The notes under the pieces were generated by a model. It was not told the origin of the DNA. It ran no database searches and worked only from the letters and a program-made list of their open reading frames with translations. Below are positions 8,569-16,738 of a DNA stretch of 64,000 bases, in pieces. This DNA is from Myxococcales bacterium (GTDB lineage: Bacteria > Myxococcota > Myxococcia > Myxococcales > Anaeromyxobacteraceae): positions 1-64,000 of the forward strand of contig JAJZQX010000005.1 in the NCBI GenBank assembly GCA_021806645.1. Direction: 5' to 3'. Made by a program: the position numbers and the translations under genes. Numbering within the stretch: position 1 is the stretch's first letter; each line of letters opens with the position of its first letter.

Positions 8569-10763
8569 TCGCCCTGCTCGCCCCCCTGCTCCTCGCCGTC
8601 GCCGCGCCCCACTCGACCGCCTCCGCCTCCTCCACCGCCGAGGGCGAGCCGTTCCTGAAGCGGTACCTCGAGACCCGCCGCTTCTCGGCCGGCCGCCCGT
8701 CGCGCGTGGCGCTCACCCCCGAGGGCGACGCCGCCATATTCCTCCGCACCGGCCCCCGCTCGGCGGTCGCGGCGCTTTTCAGCACCGACCTCGGGAGCGG
8801 CGAGACCCGGGAGCTGGCCAGCTCCGAGACGCTGCTGGCCGGCGGCTCCGCCGCGCTCACCGCCGCCGAGCAGGCTCAGCTGGAGCGGCGGCGGATCACC
8901 ACCCGCGGCATCACCGCCTTCGAGCTCTCCAGGGACGGCAAGCGGCTCGCGCTCACCGTCGGCGGCAAGCTCTACCTGCTGGAGCGGGCCACCGGCGCCA
9001 TCACGCCGCTCACGCCGAGCGGCCGCCCGCTCGATCTCCGCTTCTCGCCCGACGGCAGGACCCTCTCCTACGTGGTGGACCACGACGTTAAGCTGCTCGA
9101 CCTGGCCACCGGCGTGGAGCGGGCGCTCACCTCCGGCGGCACCGAGGACGTCCCGCACGGTCTCGCCGAGTTCGCCGCCCAGGAGGAGCTGGGGCGCTTC
9201 TCCGGGTACTGGTGGTCGCCCGACTCCAGGCTGGTGGCGTGGCAGGAGACCGACCAGCGTGCCGTCGAGCGGTTCACCATCCACGACCCGCTCCACCCCG
9301 AGCAGCCCGCCGACACCTTCCGCTACCCGCGCGCCGGCCAGGCCAACGCCACGGTGAAGCTGGCGGTCACGCCGGCCGCCGGCGGCGCGCCGGTCTGGCT
9401 CGCCTGGGATCACGAGAGGTACCCGTACCTCGGCGCGGTGAACTGGACGGAGGGTGGACCGCTCTCGCTGGTGGTGCTCAACCGGGCGCAGAGCGAGCTG
9501 GCGCTGCTCACCGCCGATCCGGCCACCGGCGCCACGCGCCAGCTGCTGGTGGAGAAGGACGCCGCCTGGGTCAACCTGGTGCAGGGCTTCCCGCGCTGGA
9601 AGGCGGACGGCTCCGGGTTCTTCTGGCTCTCCGAGCGGAGCGGCTGGCCGGAGCTCGAGCTGCGCCGGCCGGACGGCTCGCACGTGGCCACCTGGGTGAA
9701 GGGGAGCGCGGGGCTCGCCAGGCTGGTCGGCTACGACGAGAAGCGGCGCTGGCTCTGGTTCACCGGCGGCCCCGAGCCGACGCAGACCCGGCTCTACGTG
9801 GTGAAGGACGGCGCGGCGCCCGAGGAGTGGCTGCCCCCGGTGGTGCCGGTGGCCACCAGCGCGCAGCTCTCCAGGAACGGCGAGGTGCTGCTGGTGTCGC
9901 GGGCCACGCTCTCGACGTGGGGTGGGCTCGCCGCCTACCGGATCGACGGACGGCACCTGGCCGAACTCCCCTCCGTGGCGGAGAAGCCGCCCTTCGAGCC
10001 GAAGGCGGAGCTCTACACGGTGGGGCCGGCTCCCGGCTTCCACGCGGTGGTGACCCGGCCGCGCCGCGCCAGGCCGGGCCAGAAGCTCCCGGTCTACCTC
10101 GCGGTCTACGGCGGGCCCCATGCGCAGGTCGCCAGCGTCCACCCCGACCACCTGGCGCAGTGGATCGCCGACCAGGGGTTCATCCACGTCGCCATCGACG
10201 GGCGCGGCACGCCGCGGCGCGGGCGCGACTGGGAGCGGGCCATCCGGGGCGACTTCGCCGGCCCGGCGCTCGACGACCAGGTGACGGCCCTGAAGGCGCT
10301 CGGCGCGCTCGTCCCCGAGCTGGACCTCGCCCGCGTCGGCGTCGAGGGCTGGTCGTTCGGCGGTTACTTCGCGGCCCTGGCGGTGATGCGCTACCCGGGG
10401 ATCTTCAGGGCCGCGGTGGCCGGCGCGCCGGTGGTGGACTGGGCCGACTACGACACCGCCTACACCGAGCGGTACCTCGGGCTGCCGGGGGAGGCGCCGG
10501 AGGCGTACCGGCGTTCGTCGCTGCTCACCTGGGCCCCCAGGCTGGAGCGGCCGCTGCTGATCATCCACGGCACGGCCGACGACAACGTCTACTTCTTCAA
10601 CTCGCTCAAGCTCGCCGACGCGCTGATGCGGGCCGGCAAGCGGTACGAGCTGCTGGTGCTCCCCGGCCTCACCCACCTCGCGCTCGCCACCGGCGACCCG
10701 GCCTACCTGGCGCGGATCTGGGAGCGGACGCTCGGGTTCTTGAAGGAGAACCTGGCGAGGTAG
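8565..10763 (+). CDS. S9 family prolyl oligopeptidase (dipeptidyl-peptidase IV-like)
   Basis: A 732-aa secreted or periplasmic serine peptidase. The N-terminus (MIALLAPLLLAVAAPHSTAS) is a signal peptide. Residues 40-480 form the DPP-IV beta-propeller and include the substrate-amine-binding double glutamate motif AAQEELGRFSGYWWSPDS. The C-terminal alpha/beta-hydrolase has the nucleophile motif GWSFGGY (Ser near residue 599), the aspartate in GTADDNVYFFN and the histidine in LPGLTHLAL. It probably cleaves dipeptides from proline-containing peptides. It overlaps the upstream membrane gene by 4 bp and converges on an M20 dipeptidase gene 7 bp away, so two peptide-degrading genes face each other. 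Confidence 0.92.
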   Translation: MIALLAPLLLAVAAPHSTASASSTAEGEPFLKRYLETRRFSAGRPSRVALTPEGDAAIFLRTGPRSAVAALFSTDLGSGETRELASSETLLAGGSAALTAAEQAQLERRRITTRGITAFELSRDGKRLALTVGGKLYLLERATGAITPLTPSGRPLDLRFSPDGRTLSYVVDHDVKLLDLATGVERALTSGGTEDVPHGLAEFAAQEELGRFSGYWWSPDSRLVAWQETDQRAVERFTIHDPLHPEQPADTFRYPRAGQANATVKLAVTPAAGGAPVWLAWDHERYPYLGAVNWTEGGPLSLVVLNRAQSELALLTADPATGATRQLLVEKDAAWVNLVQGFPRWKADGSGFFWLSERSGWPELELRRPDGSHVATWVKGSAGLARLVGYDEKRRWLWFTGGPEPTQTRLYVVKDGAAPEEWLPPVVPVATSAQLSRNGEVLLVSRATLSTWGGLAAYRIDGRHLAELPSVAEKPPFEPKAELYTVGPAPGFHAVVTRPRRARPGQKLPVYLAVYGGPHAQVASVHPDHLAQWIADQGFIHVAIDGRGTPRRGRDWERAIRGDFAGPALDDQVTALKALGALVPELDLARVGVEGWSFGGYFAALAVMRYPGIFRAAVAGAPVVDWADYDTAYTERYLGLPGEAPEAYRRSSLLTWAPRLERPLLIIHGTADDNVYFFNSLKLADALMRAGKRYELLVLPGLTHLALATGDPAYLARIWERTLGFLKENLAR

Positions 10764-10770
10764 CCGCGCA

Positions 10771-12174
10771 TCAGGCGCCCGGCCTCAAGGCGCCGGCCAG
10801 CTCGGCGTAGAGGTGGATGGCGCTCCGGATCCCCTTCTGGAAGTCGCCGAGATCGAGGCTCTCGTTCTCCGAGTGGGCGTTGGAGTACGGGTCCTCGACG
10901 CCGATGAGGATGGCCGGCGCGCCGCCCAGCGCCTGGGCGAAGGGCTCGACGAAGCCGATCGAGCCGCCGCAGCCGATGGCCAGCGCCTTCTTGCCGTACC
11001 CCTTCTCCAGCGCCCGGAAGGCCGCCCCGAAGGCCGGGTGGCCGAGGTCGGTGATCCAGGGCGCGCCGCTGGAGACCCCGGTGATGGTCACCTCGACGCC
11101 CCACGGCGCCGCCGACCTGAGTGCCGCCTCCAGCTGCCGGCGCACCGCCTCCGGCTCCTGGTCGGGCACCAGCCGGACCCCCACCCGGGCCCAGGCCACG
11201 TCGTTGATGATGTTGCGGGCGTCCTTCCGGTTGGAGGCCTGGATGGCGTTCACCGAGATCGACGGCTGCCACCAGGTGGTCTCGAGCGGGTGGCGCCCGC
11301 CCAGCAGCCTCGAGCCCGGGCGCATCCGGGCCTGCTTGCGGAAGTCGTCGGCCGTGACCGGCAGCGCCACGATCGCCTCGCGCTGCGCCGGCGTGAGCGG
11401 ACGCACCTGCTCCAGCAGGCCGGGCACGGCGACGTTCCCATCGGCGTCCACCAGCCCGGCCAGCATCCTGGCCAGCGCCAGCACCGGGTCGGGGACCGGC
11501 CCGCCCCACATGCCGGAGTGGACCGACTGGTCGAGCGACCGCACCTCCACCTCGACGCAGACCAGCCCGCGCAGCGCCACCGTCACCGACGGCACGCCGG
11601 TCTCGACGTTGCCGGTGTCGGTCAGGATCATGGCGTCGGCGTCGAGCCGGGCGCGGTACCTGGTGAGGAAGGCGCCCAGGTGCTCGGAGCCGATCTCCTC
11701 CTCCCCCTCGATGACCAGCTTGACGTTGACCGGGAGCCGCCTGGCCCCTCGCACCCAGGCGTCGACGGCGGCCACGTGGGTGAGGATCCCGGCCTTGTCG
11801 TCGGCGGCCCCGCGGCCGTAGAGCCGCCCCTCCCGCTCGGTCGGCTCGAAGGGCGGGCTCCTCCAGGCACCGGCGTCGCCGGCCGGCTGCACGTCGTGGT
11901 GGGCGTAGAGCAGCAGCGTCGGCAGGGCCGGGTCCTCGATCCGCTCGGCGTAGACGTAGGGGTGCGCCCCGTCCACCTTGAGCACCTCCACGTGCGTGAA
12001 GCTGCGGCGGCGCAACAGCTCGGCCACCGCCTCGGCGCTCCGGTTCACCTCGGCCTCGGGGAAGCCGGGAAAGGAGACCGAGGGGATGCGGACCAGCCGC
12101 TTCAGCTCGTCGAGGTAGATGGCGGCGTTCCGCTCGTAATGGGCCAGCGCCTGGGTGGTCGGGTCATCGCTCAT
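10771..12174 (-). CDS. M20 family dipeptidase
   Basis: A 467-aa zinc metallopeptidase of the M20/CNDP type, which hydrolyses dipeptides or short peptides in the cytoplasm. Metal and catalytic motifs are visible: LLLYAHHDVQPAGD (zinc His and catalytic Asp), GRGAADDKAG (bridging Asp), EGEEEIGSEHLG (catalytic and metal Glu), DTGN, and the late SNAHSENESL histidine. The dimerisation lid lies between about residues 205 and 350. The start at 12174 leaves only 23 bp to the divergent YcaO gene, so the two promoters must overlap or lie within coding sequence. No signal peptide. Confidence 0.92.
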   Translation of the reverse strand: MSDDPTTQALAHYERNAAIYLDELKRLVRIPSVSFPGFPEAEVNRSAEAVAELLRRRSFTHVEVLKVDGAHPYVYAERIEDPALPTLLLYAHHDVQPAGDAGAWRSPPFEPTEREGRLYGRGAADDKAGILTHVAAVDAWVRGARRLPVNVKLVIEGEEEIGSEHLGAFLTRYRARLDADAMILTDTGNVETGVPSVTVALRGLVCVEVEVRSLDQSVHSGMWGGPVPDPVLALARMLAGLVDADGNVAVPGLLEQVRPLTPAQREAIVALPVTADDFRKQARMRPGSRLLGGRHPLETTWWQPSISVNAIQASNRKDARNIINDVAWARVGVRLVPDQEPEAVRRQLEAALRSAAPWGVEVTITGVSSGAPWITDLGHPAFGAAFRALEKGYGKKALAIGCGGSIGFVEPFAQALGGAPAILIGVEDPYSNAHSENESLDLGDFQKGIRSAIHLYAELAGALRPGA

Positions 12175-12197
12175 GGGTCGGGATATAAGGGGGAAGG

Positions 12198-13316
12198 ATG
12201 CCTGCCTCACGGACCCATCCGGAGCGTGACCTCCAGCGGCTCGGCGAGGCCATCGGCGTCACCCGGATCGCCCGGATCACCGGGCTAGACCGGGCCGGCG
12301 TCGAGGTGGCCGCGGCGGTCCGGCCCGGTGGCCACGTCCTGCAGGTCTCCACCGGCAAGGGGGAGACCTGGGAGGAGGCGGCCCGCGGCGCCCTCTCCGA
12401 GGCGGCCGAGCTCGACGCCGCCGAGCGTCCCCGCGTGGACGCGCGTGGCTCCTTCGCGGCGCTGGCCGGCCAGTTCGGCGACGCGGTGGTGGACCCGGCC
12501 GCGCTGGCCCCCGCCGAGGCGGCCCCCGGGTGGCGCGATCTTCGCCTGGCCTGGCGGGAAGCGACCGATCTCGCCAGCGGCACGCCCCGCCTCGTCCCCA
12601 CCCACGCCGTCCACTGTCCGCCCCCGGGGAGCGAGTCGCTCGGGCTGGCGGTGGTGCCCTGGACCTCCTCCGGCCTGGCCGCCCACCCCGACCGCGACGC
12701 CGCGCTCGTCCACGCGCTGCTCGAGCTCTGCGAGCGGGACCAGCTGGCGCGGGCGCTGCCCCGCGGGTTCACGCCTCGAGCCGTGAAGGCGCGGCTGCTC
12801 GCTCCGGCCTCGCTGGCGCGCGGCGCCCCGCGGACGGCCGCGTGGCGCGAGGCGCTGGAGGCGCGCGGCTTCACCGTCCACCTCCTCGACGTCGGCGGCC
12901 CGCTCGGCCTCCCCACCGCCGCCGCGCTGCTCGGCGACCGCGACGGTGGCCCGGTGCCGCTCACGGCCGGCTACGCCTGCCGGCTTGGCCGCGACGAGGC
13001 GCTGCTGGCGGCCCTGCTGGAGGCGGCCCAGTCGCGACTCACCGAGATCCACGGGGCCCGCGAGGACGTGCTCCACGGCGAGCGCGACGCGGCCGCGCCA
13101 CTCCTCGGCTGGTGCGACGCCGCCCATCCCGAGCGGCGCGCCGGCCGGCTCCCAGATCACCCGCCGCGCCCGCCCGCCGGGCAGGTGGCGTGGCTGGTCG
13201 GCCGGCTCGCCCGCGCCGGCTTCGCGCCCATCGCCGCCGACCTCGACGGCCCACCGGGCCTCGCGGTGGTGAAGGTGCTGGCCCCCGGCCTGCGGCGCTC
13301 GGAGCTGCTCGGATGA
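12198..13316 (+). CDS. YcaO-domain protein (TfuA-associated)
   Basis: A 372-aa YcaO family enzyme. YcaO proteins use ATP to activate backbone amides, forming azolines, amidines or, with TfuA, thioamides. The ATP-binding signature STGKGETWEEAARGALSEAA is seen near residues 51-70, followed by ELDAAER, and the second conserved helix ALVHALLELCERDQLARAL near residues 174-192. There is no proline-rich PxPxP tail of the azoline-forming class; the protein ends PGLRRSELLG. GGGGAAGG directly precedes the ATG. The stop overlaps the TfuA start (ATGA). No precursor peptide or cyclodehydratase partner is visible nearby, so the substrate may be a cellular protein. Function is inferred from the pairing. Confidence 0.85.
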   Translation: MPASRTHPERDLQRLGEAIGVTRIARITGLDRAGVEVAAAVRPGGHVLQVSTGKGETWEEAARGALSEAAELDAAERPRVDARGSFAALAGQFGDAVVDPAALAPAEAAPGWRDLRLAWREATDLASGTPRLVPTHAVHCPPPGSESLGLAVVPWTSSGLAAHPDRDAALVHALLELCERDQLARALPRGFTPRAVKARLLAPASLARGAPRTAAWREALEARGFTVHLLDVGGPLGLPTAAALLGDRDGGPVPLTAGYACRLGRDEALLAALLEAAQSRLTEIHGAREDVLHGERDAAAPLLGWCDAAHPERRAGRLPDHPPRPPAGQVAWLVGRLARAGFAPIAADLDGPPGLAVVKVLAPGLRRSELLG

Positions 13317-14539
13317 CGCCTCGCCTGCGCCCCGGCGACGTGGTCGCCTTCCTCGGCCCGTCGCTGGCCGCCGACCAGGCCCGGGCGCTCGGGCCGGTTC
13401 GCTTGAGGCCGCCGGCCCGCGCCGGCGACGTCCACGCCGTGCTCCAGGCGCGGCCGCTCGCCATCGCCCTCGTGGACGGCCTCTTCGACGCCGCGCCGTC
13501 GGTCTGGCACCACGAGCTGCTGGCGGCGCAGGCGGCCGGCGTGCAGGTCTTCGGGGGCGGGTCGATGGGGGCGCTGCGCGCGGCAGAGCTGGCGCGCCAC
13601 GGCGTGGTCGGCGTCGGCCGCATCTTCGCCGGTTACCGCGACGGCACGCTCACCGGCGACGACGAGGTGGCGCTGCTCCACGCCCCGGCGGCCCAGGGGT
13701 ACCGGCCGCTCACCGCCCCGCTGGTGGACGTGCGGCGAGCGGTCGCCGAGGCTCGCGCCGCCGCGCTGGTCACGGCCCGCGAGGCGGCGCGCGTCGTGAA
13801 GGCCGCCGAGGCGCTCTTCTACCAGGACCGGAGCTGGGGGCGCGTCGTCGAGTCGGCCAGGCTGCCCCCGGCGGTCGCGGCCACCCTGCGCCGCTTCCTC
13901 CCCACCGCGCCGTCGCAGAAGGCGGAGGACGCCCGCGCCACGCTCCAGGCGGCCCTCGCCTACGCCCGGGCTCGCCGGGCCGGTTCGCCGCCACCGCCAC
14001 CGCCCCATCGCCCACCGCCTCCGACCCAGGCGCGCCGGCTCGCGCTCGACGCGTCGCTGGCGCTGGTGGGCGACGCCGAGGTGGCCGGGCGCGAGGTGCT
14101 GGCGGCGCTGGCCAGCCGCCCCGACGCCGGCCGGCTGGCCGCCGATGGGCTGATGCGGCTCCTGCTGGCGGCGCAGGCCCGCGCGCTCGGCCTCTCCGCC
14201 GGTGAAGCCGAGGTGGCCGGCGCCGAGGCCCGCTGGCTCGCGGCGCTGGGCGTGCCGGCCAGGTCGCGCGGCGCCTTCCTGGCGGCCTGCGCCCTCGACG
14301 ACGGGGAGGCCCGGCGGCTGGCCGAGGGGCTGGCGCTCGAGGCCCGGCTGCGCACCGTGGCGTCCATCGCCATCCCCGACGGCCCCGGCTGGCTGGAGGG
14401 GCTGGCGCTCGAGGCCCGGCTCAGCGGAGCGTGGGCGGCGGAGGCGGCGCGGCTGGCGCGCGTCCCCCTCGTGTCGAGCGGGCGCCCCCGCCCCGCTCAC
14501 GCGGCCCGTCGGGTCACCAGGGCTCGCGCAGGCCGATGA
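13313..14539 (+). CDS. TfuA-like protein with long C-terminal extension
   Basis: A 408-aa partner of YcaO. The TfuA core occupies roughly residues 1-150: VVAFLGPSLAADQARALG, ALVDGLFDAAPSVWHHELL, the signature GGGSMGALRAAELARHGVVG, and YRDGTLTGDDEVALLHAP. In studied systems TfuA assists YcaO in thioamide formation, probably in sulfur delivery. Beyond the core are an alanine-rich helical region, a proline run (about 225-235) and about 170 further residues with an internal in-frame repeat (EGLALEARL twice). The last 9 codons overlap an aldo/keto-reductase remnant on the other strand, so the C-terminus may have been created by a rearrangement. Confidence 0.85.
   Translation: MTPRLRPGDVVAFLGPSLAADQARALGPVRLRPPARAGDVHAVLQARPLAIALVDGLFDAAPSVWHHELLAAQAAGVQVFGGGSMGALRAAELARHGVVGVGRIFAGYRDGTLTGDDEVALLHAPAAQGYRPLTAPLVDVRRAVAEARAAALVTAREAARVVKAAEALFYQDRSWGRVVESARLPPAVAATLRRFLPTAPSQKAEDARATLQAALAYARARRAGSPPPPPPHRPPPPTQARRLALDASLALVGDAEVAGREVLAALASRPDAGRLAADGLMRLLLAAQARALGLSAGEAEVAGAEARWLAALGVPARSRGAFLAACALDDGEARRLAEGLALEARLRTVASIAIPDGPGWLEGLALEARLSGAWAAEAARLARVPLVSSGRPRPAHAARRVTRARAGR
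14324..14421 (+). repeat. 26-bp in-frame direct repeat inside the TfuA gene
   Basis: Bases 14324-14349 and 14396-14421 are identical and 72 bp (24 codons) apart, each encoding the peptide EGLALEARL. The repeat lies in the C-terminal extension of the TfuA-like protein and suggests local tandem duplication of a helical unit. Confidence 0.7.
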
Positions 14540-14680
14540 AGTCGTAGGGGTAGCCCCAGGCCAGCGTGCTGGCCGCGTCGAGCGCCGCCACCTCACCGTC
14601 CGTGAGCTGGACCCGCAGCGCCGCCAGGTTCTGCTCGAGCTGCGCCACCGTCCGGGCGCCTCGGCCTTCCAGAGCGACTC
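14514..14680 (-). pseudogene. C-terminal fragment of an aldo/keto reductase gene
   Basis: On the minus strand a frame reads GARTVAQLEQNLAAL, then LTDGEVAALDAASTLAWGYP and YDFIGLREPW before a stop at 14514-14516. This matches the C-terminal helix region of aldo/keto reductases, where GARTxxQLxxNL contacts the cofactor. The upstream part is not recognisable and there is no start, so only about 55 residues survive. It overlaps the last 26 bp of the TfuA gene on the opposite strand. Confidence 0.7.
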
Positions 14681-14691
14681 GGTGAGCCGGT

Positions 14692-14708
14692 AGCCGGTAC
14701 CACCGGCT
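14692..14708. terminator. hairpin between the AKR remnant and the PAP2 gene
   Basis: AGCCGGT-ACC-ACCGGCT is a perfect 7-bp inverted repeat with a 3-base loop and no T-tract. It could stop TfuA read-through or serve as a protein-binding site ahead of the PAP2 gene at 14761. Confidence 0.35.
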
Positions 14709-14760
14709 CCCGGTACCACGCCCCCTTCACCCGGCCAACCGGCCATGGCACGCTGCCGCC

Positions 14761-15615
14761 ATGCTCGCCCGGCGTGCCGCGGTCCTCGCCTCGCTCCTCG
14801 CCTCGCTGGCCCTCCCCGCCCAGCCCCACGCCGCGGACCCGCAACCCGCGCTGGCGCCGGCCGGGGTTCCGGCGGCCGCGCCGGTTCCGGTGACGCCCAC
14901 GGCGCCGGAGCTCACCGTCGACCTCGGCACCGCCGCGGCCATCAGCGGCGCCGAGCTGGGCCTGAGCGGCCTGACGGTGGCCTTCAAGGCCCAGCTGGTG
15001 GCCCCCACCTGCCGCTGGTGCGAGCCGCCCCGCCTCGACCGTTGGGCCCGCCGGAGACTGGTCTGGCACGACCCCGGGGCCGCCGGAACCGCCTCCGACC
15101 TCTTCCAGTTCGTGGTCCCGGCCGGCGCCATGGCCACGCTCTGGATCCAGGCGACTCCGCACGGTGACCGCGAGGTGGCCGAGGATCTACTGGTCCTCGC
15201 CGAGTCGGCCAGCACCGCCATCCTGCTCACGCAGGTGGCGAAGCTCTCGGTGGGTCGGCTGCGCCAGGATGCCTGGGCGCGCGGGACCATCGAGTCGCCG
15301 GACGACAAGCTCTCCTTCTGGTCCGGCCACACTTCCTTCGCCTTCGGCGCCGCCGCCGCGGCGACGCAGATCGCGCGCCTGCGGGGCCGGCCGGGCTGGA
15401 GGTGGCTCGGGCTGGCGACCTTCAGCGCGGCGGCGATCACCGGCTACCTGCGGGTGGCGGCCAACCGCCACTGGCTGACCGATGTCGTCTCCGGCGCGGC
15501 GGTGGGCGGCGCCACCGGGCTGCTGGTGCCGCTGCTCGCCTACCGCCCGGCCGGCGGCCGCAAGCCGGCGGTCTTGCTGGTCCCCGCGCCTGGCGGGTTC
15601 GCGGTGGTATTCTAG
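14761..15615 (+). CDS. PAP2 superfamily phosphatase
   Basis: A 284-aa membrane-associated acid phosphatase of the PAP2 type, which removes phosphate from phosphatidate, undecaprenyl pyrophosphate or related lipids at the periplasmic face. An N-terminal signal peptide (ending near AHA, residue 23) is followed by a proline/alanine-rich linker. The three PAP2 motifs are present in reduced form: KLSVGRLRQDA (about 161), FWSGHTSFAFG (about 186) and RVAANRHWLTDVVSG (about 230). The substrate cannot be told from sequence. It is followed after 13 bp by an FHA-domain gene. Confidence 0.85.
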   Translation: MLARRAAVLASLLASLALPAQPHAADPQPALAPAGVPAAAPVPVTPTAPELTVDLGTAAAISGAELGLSGLTVAFKAQLVAPTCRWCEPPRLDRWARRRLVWHDPGAAGTASDLFQFVVPAGAMATLWIQATPHGDREVAEDLLVLAESASTAILLTQVAKLSVGRLRQDAWARGTIESPDDKLSFWSGHTSFAFGAAAAATQIARLRGRPGWRWLGLATFSAAAITGYLRVAANRHWLTDVVSGAAVGGATGLLVPLLAYRPAGGRKPAVLLVPAPGGFAVVF

Positions 15616-15628
15616 TGGGGAGGCGAGA

Positions 15629-15940
15629 ATGAGCCCGACCGGCGTGAAGGCCACCCTGCATGTGATCCACGCCGCCGACCGGCCGCTGCAGGACAGGACC
15701 TACCCGCTCGACGGCGAGGTGAGCATCGGGCGCGACGAGGAGAACACGCTGGTGCTCAGCTCCGACCAGGCCTCCCGCCGCCACGCCTCGATCCGGCCCG
15801 AGGCCGGAGGCCACCTGCTCGCCGACCTCGGCTCCACCAACGGCACCTTCGTCAACTCGAAGGCGGTCAAGGAGCGGCGGCTGGTCCACGGCGACGTGAT
15901 CCGGATCGCCTCGACGGTCCTGAAGTACGTGGTCGGCTGA
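15629..15940 (+). CDS. single FHA-domain protein
   Basis: A 103-aa protein that is almost only a forkhead-associated domain, a phosphothreonine-peptide reader. Conserved positions are visible: GEVSIGRDEENTLVL, QASRRHASI, and DLGSTNGTFVN. GGGGAGG (15617-15623) precedes the ATG. Such small FHA proteins usually relay signals from Ser/Thr kinases; one kinase gene lies at 42-44.5 kb but there is no direct link. Its position between a PAP2 gene and a methyltransferase gene suggests co-expression of the three. Confidence 0.9.
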   Translation: MSPTGVKATLHVIHAADRPLQDRTYPLDGEVSIGRDEENTLVLSSDQASRRHASIRPEAGGHLLADLGSTNGTFVNSKAVKERRLVHGDVIRIASTVLKYVVG

Positions 15941-15967
15941 GCATCGCCGGTGCCATCAGGAGAGCGC

Positions 15968-16603
15968 ATGCGCGGCCTCGAGCAGATCCCCTGGCTCTAC
16001 GACCTCGGCCTCTCGGTCGCCGAGCGGTTCGGCTTCATCCGCTGGCGCCGCTGGCTGGCGGAAGGAGCCACCGGCCGGACGCTCGACCTCGGCACCGGAA
16101 CGGGGCGCAACCTGGCCTGGTTCGCCGCCACGGGCCCGGTGGCGGCGGTCGATCCAAGCCACCACAACCTGCGCGCCGCCCGCAGCCGCGCGCCCGGCGC
16201 CGTGCTGGTGCTGGCCCGCGCCGAGGCGCTCCCGTTCCGGGACGGCGCCTTCGACACGGTGGTCTCCGGCCTGGTCTTCTGCTCGGTGGACGACCCGGCC
16301 GCCGGCTTCGCCGAGGTCAGGCGGGTGCTGGCGCGGGGCGGCTCGCTCCGGATGATCGAGCACGTCCGCTCCACCTCGACGCTCGGAGGCTGGTGGCAGG
16401 ACCTGATCCAGCCGGCCTGGACCTGGGTGGCGGGCGGCTGCCGCAACAACCGCGAGACCGAGCGGTCGGTGGCCGAGGCCGGCTTCGAGATCGAGCCGGC
16501 GACGCGCAAGGCCAGCGGGACGATGCGGAGGTTCGTGGCCAGGGCCATACCCTCCCCGAGCGAGCAGCTAGAGCGCGTCCCAGCTGGTCCGGGACGGGCC
16601 TGA
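15968..16603 (+). CDS. class I SAM-dependent methyltransferase
   Basis: A 211-aa cytoplasmic methyltransferase. Motif I (LDLGTGTGRNLAWF, about residues 37-50), the acidic AVDPS after strand 2, the LARAEALPFRDGAFDTVVSG segment and the post-motif EVRRVLARGGSL are all clear, as in the UbiE/phospholipid-N-methyltransferase group. The substrate is unknown; its position among PAP2 and phospholipase-like genes makes a lipid plausible. The start is set by AGGAGA four bases before ATG 15968. It begins 27 bp after the FHA gene. Confidence 0.85.
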   Translation: MRGLEQIPWLYDLGLSVAERFGFIRWRRWLAEGATGRTLDLGTGTGRNLAWFAATGPVAAVDPSHHNLRAARSRAPGAVLVLARAEALPFRDGAFDTVVSGLVFCSVDDPAAGFAEVRRVLARGGSLRMIEHVRSTSTLGGWWQDLIQPAWTWVAGGCRNNRETERSVAEAGFEIEPATRKASGTMRRFVARAIPSPSEQLERVPAGPGRA

Positions 16604-16621
16604 CCGCTCCCCGGGGCGCGC

Positions 16622-16639
16622 GAACGTTCACAAACGTTC
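16622..16639. promoter_or_regulatory. 18-bp perfect palindrome upstream of the fusion gene
   Basis: GAACGTT-CACA-AACGTTC is a 7-bp inverted repeat with a 4-bp centre, each arm holding the self-complementary AACGTT, the two copies 10 bp apart (one helical turn). It lies 19 bp after the methyltransferase stop and about 100 bp before the next start, a good place for an operator. The protein that binds is unknown. Confidence 0.45.
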
Positions 16640-16738
16640 TCGATCGTGTCGCCTCGCCGCTCCGTCCCGGCAGGCGGCCGGCCCGCCGTGGTTTCCGCCG
16701 GCCCGACGGCCGGCACGCAACGTGCTGTCTGTGAGGTG

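Noticed and set aside
8394-10676. 760-codon open frame antisense to the S9 peptidase
   Set aside because: The opposite strand has a full catalytic triad and propeller; this frame has no recognisable domain.
16622-16639. LexA (SOS) box
   Set aside because: The half-sites GAAC and GTTC are 10 bp apart, and GTTC-N6-GTTC spacing does not fit known LexA forms; kept only as an unassigned palindrome.
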